Assembly: GCA_937989675.1 (NCBI GenBank)
Contig: CALKRK010000076.1
Coordinates: 1 to 56,403 of the forward strand
Length of the DNA stretch: 56,403 bases
Source of the DNA: an uncultured Arenicella sp.
Lineage (GTDB): Bacteria; Pseudomonadota; Gammaproteobacteria; Arenicellales; Arenicellaceae
Direction of reading: 5' to 3'
Part shown: piece after piece, positions 48,015 through 56,403 of the stretch
Position numbering within the stretch: position 1 is the stretch's first letter
Layout: the number at the start of each line of letters is the position of its first letter
Translations under genes and position numbers: made by a program
Notes under the pieces: model-generated
The model's database searches: none
What the model saw: only the letters and a program-made list of their open reading frames with translations
Told to the model about the DNA's origin: nothing

Positions 48015-49964
48015 CTAAAACGAACCGGTAGTCGTTTTGTTTTGATTAGCTGGGAAGCTAGTATTTGAACCTGACTCCCAAACCACACCTTGGTTCGGGT
48101 TGTTTTCATTTCGTTTTAAACATTTCCACTGAACGTTTTCACCCTGCGGCACCTCTATGGTTGCGCTCCAAGTCGGATAATTCGTAGGGTTAAGAATCAA
48201 AGCGTTCGCGGGGTTCCAATCACCCAAAACGGCCAGATTTCCAACTGCATACACACTCTGCCCCATCACGGTAGTACCATTATCGCATTCAAATTGAATG
48301 TCAACAGCACCGCCGCCAGTTCCAGACGTTTTGGTCGCGGTGAGTTGCTTGGAGGAATCGTTGAAAGTGATGTCATAGGTGCCGGCACCTTCGGTAATGA
48401 CGAAGTCTTGGTTCGGATACGCTTCATTCCAATTTTGGAATCGTGCAATCTTAAACCTAGGATTATTAGCCGCAAATGTCTGCGTCGTTCTCCACAAACC
48501 ATCCGAGAATGTCATTGCAGTAGTAGACCAAGAATTGGGGGTACCACGAAAGTAAGCATTGTCCCAAACAGCGCCTCCTGGATTCCCGTCTCCCATTTTT
48601 GTTCCTACATGAATTGCGGAGGCACCAATCTGTTTTACATCGAACTGCGCCGTGCCGTCTCCGTTAACCGTTATAGTCGGGCCGCTACAGGAGCCAGCAT
48701 CACTGTTAAAATTGCCATTAACGATGTCACAGTACTGGCCCGCTGGCATACCCGTTTGCAAGGTTCGAGTTAGGCGGCCATTCTCGCGATTAATCGCGAC
48801 GAAACCCAAACCACCCCGACCAAATGCGATCTGACTGTTACCGTTGTCCCACCAATTCGTGAGTGTGAACTCGGTCTGAGTGGCATTGCGGAAACCGACC
48901 ATATTCGCTACACCGCGAAAGCGATGTTCACATACCCAATTCGCACCACAAGCGTCACCCGAATGTACACCATTTGCCGGTGGACCTTGGTCGTGGTCAT
49001 TGAACTTATAGCTAGACATAACCTTGGGGTAGCCATATGGGTAAGCCAATGCAAAAATTTCTCCAAGTTCATAGACCGCATTCGAATCCTTATAAGTGAG
49101 CGTGTTATTTGTGTTTTGTCTTTGATCATCATGATTTGAAACAAAAATAACCGCATCTTGGCTCGCTAACCAACCATCGAAATTGCGCAAACCACGCAGG
49201 TCTTTTAGCGGGCCTCGCCCCTTGAAATAGAACCCCATCGTGCGTTCAAAGTTGAACTCAGTTACGTCTCCAACGCTTGTGTATTCGCTGGGCTGAATAG
49301 GCTCACCTGGAGCGCCAATAACCTCCTGGAAAATATAAGGGTTGCCGTTAAGCCTTGCTTTAATCGCTGCAATGTCTCCCGACGGCATATGTTTCGAAGC
49401 ATCGATACGAAAACCGGCCACGCCCAAACCGATCAGATCGTTCATGTAATCAGCAATTCTTTGGCGCACGTAATCTGAGCTAGTTTTCAAATCGTTCAAA
49501 CCAACTAGATCGCAGTTCTGAACTTCCCAACGATCGTTATAATTACTAATGTCTCTAGCACACCCGTTAAAATCATTGGCGCCATAAGGCACTTCCGGGT
49601 AGTTCCTGTCTAAGGCAGCCATATGGTTGATCACCGCATCGACATAGATGTCAACGCCCACGGCCTTGCAGCGGTCGATCATGTTTTTAAACTGGTTGCG
49701 GTTTCCACTGCGGCCGGTAATCTCGTAGCTTAATGGCTGGTAACGAGACCACCATTCTGAGCGGGTAATCGATTTTTGTGGTGGCGAAACCTGCACCGCA
49801 GCGAAGCCTTTCGGGCCAAGATGTTGTTCGCATTCCAACGCAATATCGTTCCAACTCCATTCGAATAAGTGAACAAACGCGGTGCGCGATTGCGCAAACA
49901 CACCTCCACTGTTACTGCAAAGCGCAACGACAAGCGTTGTAAATATTATGAGACGTTTCAACAT
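48015..49964 (-). CDS. Secreted alpha-amylase (GH13) with C-terminal starch-binding (CBM20-like) region
   Basis: VDIYVDAVINHMA, GVAGFRIDASKHM, YIFQEVIG, FVSNHDDQR; C-terminal VDIQFECDNGTTVMGQSVYAVGNLAVLGDWNPANALILNPTNYPTWSATIEVPQGENVQWKC. Confidence 0.95.
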   Translation of the reverse strand: MLKRLIIFTTLVVALCSNSGGVFAQSRTAFVHLFEWSWNDIALECEQHLGPKGFAAVQVSPPQKSITRSEWWSRYQPLSYEITGRSGNRNQFKNMIDRCKAVGVDIYVDAVINHMAALDRNYPEVPYGANDFNGCARDISNYNDRWEVQNCDLVGLNDLKTSSDYVRQRIADYMNDLIGLGVAGFRIDASKHMPSGDIAAIKARLNGNPYIFQEVIGAPGEPIQPSEYTSVGDVTEFNFERTMGFYFKGRGPLKDLRGLRNFDGWLASQDAVIFVSNHDDQRQNTNNTLTYKDSNAVYELGEIFALAYPYGYPKVMSSYKFNDHDQGPPANGVHSGDACGANWVCEHRFRGVANMVGFRNATQTEFTLTNWWDNGNSQIAFGRGGLGFVAINRENGRLTRTLQTGMPAGQYCDIVNGNFNSDAGSCSGPTITVNGDGTAQFDVKQIGASAIHVGTKMGDGNPGGAVWDNAYFRGTPNSWSTTAMTFSDGLWRTTQTFAANNPRFKIARFQNWNEAYPNQDFVITEGAGTYDITFNDSSKQLTATKTSGTGGGAVDIQFECDNGTTVMGQSVYAVGNLAVLGDWNPANALILNPTNYPTWSATIEVPQGENVQWKCLKRNENNPNQGVVWESGSNTSFPANQNKTTTGSF

Positions 49965-50040
49965 ATTCTCCTCTGTAATGAGATGCATGACTGTAGGGAA
50001 TATGAAGGCTATAAACGAAACTGTATCTATTCAATTTACT

Positions 50041-50089
50041 GAATACGTATTCATTCTCGATCCGGTCTAATTACATACGTATTCATTCT
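50041..50089. promoter_or_regulatory. Candidate operator: duplicated ATACGTATTCATTCT upstream of the amylase
   Basis: ATACGTATTCATTCT at 50043-50057 and 50075-50089 (32-bp spacing, about three helical turns); the first sits in the perfect palindrome GAATACGTATTC. Confidence 0.55.
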
Positions 50090-50240
50090 TCCAATCGGCA
50101 TCAAGCGCTCAATATTTCAAATCGACATCAAACTTATGTGCCTCAGAGAAACAAATATTATCCAAATTTTAAGTGTGAAAACCCACAAAGCCAATAAAAT
50201 ATGATATAAAAGCATATCATTATGTCTTTTTGGTTTAATT

Positions 50241-50786
50241 ATGAGTTTTATACGCACAACACTAATTGTAGAGCTTGCGTTGGTAAGCGCTTTCACTAGC
50301 ATGAGCGCCAGTGCAGGGTCGGTTCGTTCGATCAGCCCCTCCTACGAAGTCGCTGGTAATTCTGGTGAAACTTACAAAGAGAGATTGGTAACTTGTTCAA
50401 ATACCAACGAAAAAAGGATTATTCGTCTTAGCCTTGAGTCCAATAAATGGTGTGCTGCACCGGACTTTACTGAGTGCTCAAGCCAAAAAGTTAAGGTTGC
50501 GAATAACGCTTGCAGCGCTAAATCCAAGTCAGTTGTCGCAAGTAAAAACGATGAACAAAAACGAGCTCAAGCTAAGCCTCAACCAAAGCCTGCCGTCAGT
50601 ACAAAGCAAAAGGTAGACACATCACCGAAGGTGGATCGAATAGCTTTGGAAACTGAGCTCATTGAGATTGAACAGCAACGGCTTGCTTTAAAAAAACGGC
50701 AGATTGAACTAACTAGAGAAACGTTAAGACTTCAGGCCGCTAGCCAAGGCCAGGTAAACGGTGTATCTAGCTCATCTTTGCCATAA
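50241..50786 (+). CDS. Secreted hypothetical protein with a C-terminal coiled coil
   Basis: Signal-like N-terminus, Cys pairs, then TELIEIEQQRLALKKRQIELTRETLRLQ. Confidence 0.65.
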   Translation: MSFIRTTLIVELALVSAFTSMSASAGSVRSISPSYEVAGNSGETYKERLVTCSNTNEKRIIRLSLESNKWCAAPDFTECSSQKVKVANNACSAKSKSVVASKNDEQKRAQAKPQPKPAVSTKQKVDTSPKVDRIALETELIEIEQQRLALKKRQIELTRETLRLQAASQGQVNGVSSSSLP

Positions 50787-51516
50787 AACTTAACGGTGCT
50801 ATTTTCATAAACCGACACATCAAAGCCCAAGGCCAAGAGGGTACATAATAGTTTGCGCCCTCTTTCTCAATCGCTTTAAGAATTGCTCGGCAACCAGTTT
50901 CAGTGTCGACCATAAAAGGCACTTTTTTTACATTCTCGTTAATTTCGCTGCGAATAAAGCCAGGGTGAATTGTTGTTGCCTTGATCGGGCTACCTAGTAA
51001 ATCAATGCGAATCCCTTCTGTTAGCGAGGTTATTGCCGCTTTCGTTGCCGCATACACGGTCATTGCACGCCGGAAGCCACGTACCGCACTCACTGATGAT
51101 ATTGTGACTAAATGACCATGATTTTGCGCGCGAAACAATTCTAACGCCGCCTCACACTGCGCGATTGCTGAGACAAAGTTAGTCACCGCGGTTTGTTTGT
51201 TCGCATGAAAATACCCAGTACCAAGCGACGCACCTTTACCCATCCCAGCATTAACAATCACTCTATCCAAATGACCGAGGTCTTCAGCAAAAGCACGAAA
51301 GACTTCGAACACTTGGTCGTGATCATTTACATCCAGCACTCTCACCGACACAGTAACGTTCGGATTAATCTTTGCGATCTCTTCTTTCAGCTCGTTTAGC
51401 TTGTCAACTCTGCGTGCGCATAATGCAAGGTTTCGACCTTGTTCCGCGTACATCTTCGCCATGGTGAAGCCCAAACCTGAACTGGCGCCGGTGATCAATA
51501 TATTTTGTCTTTTCAT
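50767..51516 (-). CDS. Short-chain dehydrogenase/reductase
   Basis: ILITGASSGLGFTMAKMYAEQG; VIVNAGMG; YAATKAAITSL. Confidence 0.92.
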   Translation of the reverse strand: MKRQNILITGASSGLGFTMAKMYAEQGRNLALCARRVDKLNELKEEIAKINPNVTVSVRVLDVNDHDQVFEVFRAFAEDLGHLDRVIVNAGMGKGASLGTGYFHANKQTAVTNFVSAIAQCEAALELFRAQNHGHLVTISSVSAVRGFRRAMTVYAATKAAITSLTEGIRIDLLGSPIKATTIHPGFIRSEINENVKKVPFMVDTETGCRAILKAIEKEGANYYVPSWPWALMCRFMKIAPLSFMAKMS

Positions 51517-51557
51517 CTTAAACCTCTCTTTTTAGTAATACGCTAGTTCTAGATAAG

Positions 51558-52262
51558 CTAACTATAGGTAATAAAGTGTTTGTTACCCGCGCCCTCAAAA
51601 TGCGTGTGCTCGTTCAATGATGCAACAAACAAACGTGAACCCGTAGCAACTAATTTTGTGACGCCGCAGTTGAGTAGAGTCCAGTTCATTTGCATAATTT
51701 TCTCTGGCTGCACACCGAGTAAATGCTGGCTGACCAAGGAAATTGGGCCACCAGAGGTAAACACAGCGATATTCCTAGCACCTGCATTATTGGCAAGTGT
51801 GTTTTTTAAGGCGTGATGAACTCGCGAGGTATATGCCGCCCATGACTCCGAATAGTCTTTGTCATATGCCCCGCTAATCCAACGGTCAATCGCAGCGTTG
51901 AAATCGTCTTCAAACACTTTTTTGGGATTTGCTTGTTTACGCAGATAATTAGTTAAGCCCTTGGCGGAGGCAAACTCCGGACGCAGTTGCGCCAAAATGT
52001 CTTGATGATCGTATTCGTTCCAGCCAGCTTCGTATATTGGAGCCAGATCTTCAAGCCGAGCGCCAAACTCCATTAGGCAATTGCTTGCAGTTTGCTCGTG
52101 CCGAAACATTGTCCCAAGGCAAACCGCGTCAAACATAGGCAAACGTTGACTTAACACTTGCCCTAAACGCGTTGCTTGTTGCTCTCCAAGCTCGGAGAGC
52201 TTGTCATAGTTCTCTTGCCCGAACGAAGCTTGCCCGTGGCGAATCAGATAGATGCTTGCCAC
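51558..52262 (-). CDS. Histidine phosphatase family protein
   Basis: IYLIRHGQASFGQENYDKLSELGEQQATRLG; AVFTSGGPISLV. Confidence 0.88.
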   Translation of the reverse strand: MASIYLIRHGQASFGQENYDKLSELGEQQATRLGQVLSQRLPMFDAVCLGTMFRHEQTASNCLMEFGARLEDLAPIYEAGWNEYDHQDILAQLRPEFASAKGLTNYLRKQANPKKVFEDDFNAAIDRWISGAYDKDYSESWAAYTSRVHHALKNTLANNAGARNIAVFTSGGPISLVSQHLLGVQPEKIMQMNWTLLNCGVTKLVATGSRLFVASLNEHTHFEGAGNKHFITYS

Positions 52263-53350
52263 TATTGGGCCCTCTTTATCGCTTTACGGCACCGATGCAT
52301 CAAGTAATGTACAAAGATCCAGAGAGGTTTGAATGCCGGGTTATCGGTTTGCTTATGGTGGTAACGGTAATAAATTTGTTGTGCGATGCCCGCTAATCTA
52401 AACAGGCCATAAACCTCATAAAAGGTGAAGTCTTTAACTTCAAAACCAGTGTTCTTCAAATAGTAATCAATCACTTCTTGCCGAGTTAACATCCCTTTTA
52501 GGTGTGTTGGTTGGCGGCGCGTCTTTTGTGCAAAAAAATCATCATCCGCCTCAACCCAATAAGCGAGACTATTACCAAGATCCATCAAAGGATCTCCCAG
52601 CGTGGCTAACTCCCAATCCAACACACCGATAATCTTGGTAGGCTCTTGCGCATCCAACACTAAGTTATCCAGCCGAAAATCATTATGTGTCAGGCAGATA
52701 GTTTCCTTTTGAGGAAGATTCTCAGCCAGCCATTTCATTACGCCTTTGCCGCTTGGCACATTCCACGTTTTGGCATTTTCGTAGCGTTTGCTCCAACCGG
52801 AAATTTGCCGTTCGGAATAACCTTCGCCTTTCGCAAGGTGGTCAAGCCCAGCGGCTTTATAGTCCACCTTGTGAAGCTTGATCAGGCTATCTAGCGCATT
52901 GAAACACAGCTGCCGATTTTGCTCTGCGCTCATATTCAGCCCTTTGGGCATATTCGTCCTTGGTATCCAGCCACTAATCTTTTCCATCACATAAAATTCG
53001 GCACCGATCATGGATTCATCATCGTTGTAAGCGAGCATATCCGGCACGTAAGGGTAAACCGGCTTAAGAGCTTTTTGCAGGCGATGTTCGCGCCCCATAT
53101 CATGCGCTCCCTTTGCTTTGGTGCCTGCTGGGGCACGACGCAGTACCAGCTCACGCTCAGGGTAAGCTAAGCAGTAGGTCCAATTGGAAGCGCCACCTGA
53201 ATACTGTGTGACATCTGGTTCTCCAGAAATACCCGCAACTTGAGCAATCAACCACGGATTCAGTGTGGTTAAATCAAGTTCCTCACCGGCCCTGACGGCA
53301 CCGCCCTTATCCAGTTTTTCACTGGCCTTACTTTCATTACTATTAGCCAC
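52262..53350 (-). CDS. APH-type phosphotransferase family protein
   Basis: TQYSGGASNWTYCL, ICLTHNDFRLDNLVLDAQEPTKIIGVLDWELATLGDPLMDLGN. Confidence 0.92.
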   Translation of the reverse strand: MANSNESKASEKLDKGGAVRAGEELDLTTLNPWLIAQVAGISGEPDVTQYSGGASNWTYCLAYPERELVLRRAPAGTKAKGAHDMGREHRLQKALKPVYPYVPDMLAYNDDESMIGAEFYVMEKISGWIPRTNMPKGLNMSAEQNRQLCFNALDSLIKLHKVDYKAAGLDHLAKGEGYSERQISGWSKRYENAKTWNVPSGKGVMKWLAENLPQKETICLTHNDFRLDNLVLDAQEPTKIIGVLDWELATLGDPLMDLGNSLAYWVEADDDFFAQKTRRQPTHLKGMLTRQEVIDYYLKNTGFEVKDFTFYEVYGLFRLAGIAQQIYYRYHHKQTDNPAFKPLWIFVHYLMHRCRKAIKRAQ

Positions 53351-54155
53351 GTTTCTTAACGAACTTTTTGGTCCGCTTCTTCACTATATTTAAGTAAACT
53401 TCAATCGGCAAAAAACGCTTCAGACGATGCGCTTTCAAGCCCTCTTTATGCGTCACAATTTTGAACTTTCGAGCAGTTACGGCCGCGTGAATCTTGTTTG
53501 CTATTTCGTCAGCGGTTACGCCTGACTTTTTGATCATCTTGTTGAGAGCACTATGCATACCATCATCGTCACTGCGTAAAGACTCAGCCAGATTAGTATC
53601 GAAGAATGCCGGGCATGCCACACTAACGTGAATTCCCTCGTGCGCGAGCTCTAAATGAGCTGTTTCGGAATAACTGACCATCCCGGCCTTAGAAAGCGAA
53701 TAACTGCCCATTCCTGGTGCGGGTGTGATTCCGGCCTGCGAAGCGATATTAACAATGTCTCTTTCTGACGAATTACTATTGCGCAACAGAGGCAGCATGG
53801 CCTTGGTCATTCGTACTTGACCAATAACGTTTATATCAAGCACCCACTGCCATTGCTCCAGACTTTCAGAATCCAAAGAACCAGCGGTTGCAACGCCAGC
53901 ATTATTAACCAACATATCCAGGGACTTCCAACGTTCGGCTAAGGCAATCGCCAGCTTATCGACGTCCCATTGCTTGGTAATGTCGCACGCGTGAAAAAAT
54001 GCAGACCCGCCTAAGTTTATTATTTGCTCAACAGTTTCATTAGCGCCTTCGTTGTTAATATCAGCAACGCAGACCTCCGCACCATCTTGTGCATAGCGCA
54101 GTGCCAGCGCTCGGCCCAAGCCAGAGCCGGCACCCGTAATTAGAATTTTTTTCAT
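53343..54155 (-). CDS. Short-chain dehydrogenase/reductase
   Basis: ILITGAGSGLGRALALRYAQDGAEV; LVNNAGVATAG; YSLSKAGMVSYS. Confidence 0.92.
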   Translation of the reverse strand: MKKILITGAGSGLGRALALRYAQDGAEVCVADINNEGANETVEQIINLGGSAFFHACDITKQWDVDKLAIALAERWKSLDMLVNNAGVATAGSLDSESLEQWQWVLDINVIGQVRMTKAMLPLLRNSNSSERDIVNIASQAGITPAPGMGSYSLSKAGMVSYSETAHLELAHEGIHVSVACPAFFDTNLAESLRSDDDGMHSALNKMIKKSGVTADEIANKIHAAVTARKFKIVTHKEGLKAHRLKRFLPIEVYLNIVKKRTKKFVKKRG

Positions 54156-55381
54156 CGTGAAGTCATATATTTTTTAATCTCAAGGCGGGTCACCATGCCC
54201 ATGTGTACTTCATCCGGGCCGTCCGCTAAGCGTAATGCTCTCACACCAGCCGCGAAGTGCGCCAGCGGAAAATCAGAACACATACCTGCGCCGCCGTGCA
54301 TTTGCACAGCCATATCGACTACTTCTTGTGCCATTCTCGGTACCGCCACCTTGATTGCAGATATCTCCGTCATGGCATTTTTCACACCTACGTTATCTAT
54401 CTTCCATGCCGCGTTAAGTGTGAGTAAACGAGCTTGGTCAATTGCAATTCGCGCTTGCGCAATACGTTCTCCATTGCCTCCAAGCTTAATTATTGGCTTA
54501 CCAAAAGCCTCCCGTTTAAAACCTCGATCAATCGCGAGTTCTAATGCTTTCTCGGCCAAACCAATGGTTCTCATGCAATGATGAATTCGGCCAGGTCCAA
54601 GCCGGCCCTGCGCAATAGCAAAGCCCTTACCCATTCCCATAATCAAATTTTCTTTTGGAACTCGAACATTCGTAAGGTGCATCTCACCATGTCCAAAAGG
54701 AGCATCGTAATCACCATACGCCGTTAGCATGCGTTTGACATCAAGCCCTTGCGAGTCCAGCGGCACAATCACCATTGAGTGTTGGTTGTGGCGGTCGTTG
54801 CCAGGGTTCGATAAGCCCATAAAAATAGTGAACTTAGCGTTCGGATGCCCTAAGCCTGTGCTCCACCACTTTTTCCCGTTGACTACAATATCATCACCAT
54901 CTTCTTCAATAGTGGCTTGCATGTTGGTAGCGTCTGAAGAGGCTACGTCCGGCTCAGTCATGCCGAAAACAGAACGGATTTCACCAGCCAATAGGGGTTT
55001 TAACCACTTCTCCTTTTGCTGGTCATTCCCAAAATGGTAGAGAACTTCCATGTTTCCCGTATCCGGCGCATTACAATTAAATATCTCAGGAGCAAATAGC
55101 ATGCGCCCCATTTCTTCCGCTAGTGGCGCATATTCGAGTGTGGTTAACCCTTGGCCTAGTTCATCATCAGGTAAGAATAAGTTCCAAAGCCCTTGCTCCT
55201 GCGCCAAGGTTTTAAGCTCTTCAATTTTTGGGTGCACCTGCCAATTGCGCCAATCACCATCTGGGTTAAGCTCGTGGATCTCTGTATAGAGTTGCATTTC
55301 AAACGGCTCAACGTGGTCCTGCATAAACGTTTTGATCCGTTGAATGTAGTCTTGGGTCTTCGCGCTGTGTTCAAAATTCAT
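54152..55381 (-). CDS. Acyl-CoA dehydrogenase family protein
   Basis: FGMTEPDVASSDATNMQ, NGKKWWSTG, GFKREAFGKPI, MHGGAGMCSDFPLA. Confidence 0.94.
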   Translation of the reverse strand: MNFEHSAKTQDYIQRIKTFMQDHVEPFEMQLYTEIHELNPDGDWRNWQVHPKIEELKTLAQEQGLWNLFLPDDELGQGLTTLEYAPLAEEMGRMLFAPEIFNCNAPDTGNMEVLYHFGNDQQKEKWLKPLLAGEIRSVFGMTEPDVASSDATNMQATIEEDGDDIVVNGKKWWSTGLGHPNAKFTIFMGLSNPGNDRHNQHSMVIVPLDSQGLDVKRMLTAYGDYDAPFGHGEMHLTNVRVPKENLIMGMGKGFAIAQGRLGPGRIHHCMRTIGLAEKALELAIDRGFKREAFGKPIIKLGGNGERIAQARIAIDQARLLTLNAAWKIDNVGVKNAMTEISAIKVAVPRMAQEVVDMAVQMHGGAGMCSDFPLAHFAAGVRALRLADGPDEVHMGMVTRLEIKKYMTSR

Positions 55382-55502
55382 TAAGTACTCTCGGCCAAAT
55401 TAAGCCTAATCAAGGGGTTCTAGTTATTGTTCAAGAATACTTTATAAAAACATGAATGAAATGAAATATACTACACATAAACTATGAATCTTATTCACAA
55501 CA

Positions 55503-56403
55503 ATGTTAGACAATAAACGCATTCAACAACTTGATTTGAATCTATTAAAGGTGTTCAAAAGCCTTTATGAAGAACGCAATATGACGCACACCGCGGATGC
55601 CTTGCACATAACGCCTTCAGCGGTAAGCCATGCCGTCAAGCGGTTGCGTGATGCGCTCGGAGACCCTCTTTTCCGCCGCTCTCAAAACCAAATGGTTCCA
55701 ACCGCGGCCTGCCAACGAATGGCACCACTCATCATCGATAACTTAACTCGATTACAGCAAATATTGCAGCAATGGGGGGAGTTTGATCCAGCAAGCAGCC
55801 AGCATCACTTTCGTATTGGAATGCACGATGCACTGGAACCTTCCTTCTTACCGAAGTTAACGAAAGTCTTTGCTCGGCAAGCACCCGGAGTTAGCTATGC
55901 AAGTGTTAAAGTCGATCGAACCAATTTAAGCCGCGAACTCGACGCAGGCCATATTGATATCGCGCTGGATGTCGCAATGCCAGTAAAACCATCGGTGCGG
56001 AGTAAAATGTTATGGTCCAGTGATTTTTGTGTGTTAATGCGACGCGGTCACCCATTAACCGGCAAACTCAATAAGAAAAACTACCTTTCAGCATCCCACA
56101 TAAATGTCTCAAACCGGCCAATAGGAATGACATTGGAGGACACCTTTTTTCAAAACCAAGGCCTGACTCGCAACAGCAATATTCGCTGTCAGAATTATTT
56201 TGCCGCCACAAAAATTTTGAAAATATCCGACCAATTACTTACCGTTGCAAGAAGCATGTCAGAACAATTCGTCGATGATGATCTGATTGTCGAACCTGTT
56301 CCATTTAATATCTCAAATTTTGGCACGCATCTTTATTGGCACCAGAATACTGATCAGGACAGTGCCATAAAATGGCTTAGAGAAATGATACTCGATGACC
56401 TCC
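55503..56403 (+). CDS. LysR-family transcriptional regulator, 3'-truncated by the window edge
   Basis: ATG at 55503 opens MLDNKRIQQLDLNLLKVFKSLYEERNMTHTADALHITPSAVSHAVKRLRDALGDPLFRRSQNQMVPT. Not in the ORF track because it runs off the end. Confidence 0.93.
   Translation, partial: MLDNKRIQQLDLNLLKVFKSLYEERNMTHTADALHITPSAVSHAVKRLRDALGDPLFRRSQNQMVPTAACQRMAPLIIDNLTRLQQILQQWGEFDPASSQHHFRIGMHDALEPSFLPKLTKVFARQAPGVSYASVKVDRTNLSRELDAGHIDIALDVAMPVKPSVRSKMLWSSDFCVLMRRGHPLTGKLNKKNYLSASHINVSNRPIGMTLEDTFFQNQGLTRNSNIRCQNYFAATKILKISDQLLTVARSMSEQFVDDDLIVEPVPFNISNFGTHLYWHQNTDQDSAIKWLREMILDDL

Noticed and set aside
50767-50786. 20-bp overlap of convergent genes as a regulatory device
   Set aside because: Short convergent 3' overlaps are common, and nothing else here suggests regulation.
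1-56403. CRISPR arrays, tRNA/rRNA genes, transposases, integrases, prophage genes
   Set aside because: None seen. The periodic DNA at 11.7-17.4 kb is coding and in frame, without identical short repeats and unique spacers.

Overview
The window looks like chromosomal DNA from a marine-type gammaproteobacterium; this taxon guess is an inference from gene content only. I see about 43 supportable protein genes and no rRNA, tRNA, CRISPR array, transposase or prophage module. The most interesting part is a leftward locus at about 6.67-17.41 kb. It encodes two secreted proteins built from the same ~37-aa solenoid-like repeat (291 aa and 1578 aa), separated by an intrinsic-terminator hairpin. They are followed by a small secreted Cys-containing protein, an outer-membrane lipoprotein whose N-terminal half looks CsgG/HfaB-like and whose C-terminal half looks like a peptidoglycan-binding domain plus DUF4384, another small secreted protein, an OmpA-family protein, and a secreted SEL1/coiled-coil/caspase (C14) protease. 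The logic resembles curli or holdfast-anchor secretion, but the cargo does not look like curlin, so I propose it as an undescribed surface-fibre or adhesin secretion system. Secondary items are: a CHAT-protease / ECF sigma / anti-sigma-like / Cys-rich protein operon (28.0-33.1 kb); a coupled LCAT-like lipase and trypsin-like protease pair (21.8-24.2 kb); a voltage-gated channel with a TLEDWTD filter; a TonB receptor / alpha-amylase starch locus with candidate palindromic operators; and a surface protein carrying a duplicated, unrecognised ~165-aa domain. The rest is ordinary (ppc, ppiC, ABC transporters, UbiB/ABC1 kinase, SDR/acyl-CoA dehydrogenase cluster, LysR). Everything is from reading sequence and motifs; no database search or structure prediction was run.
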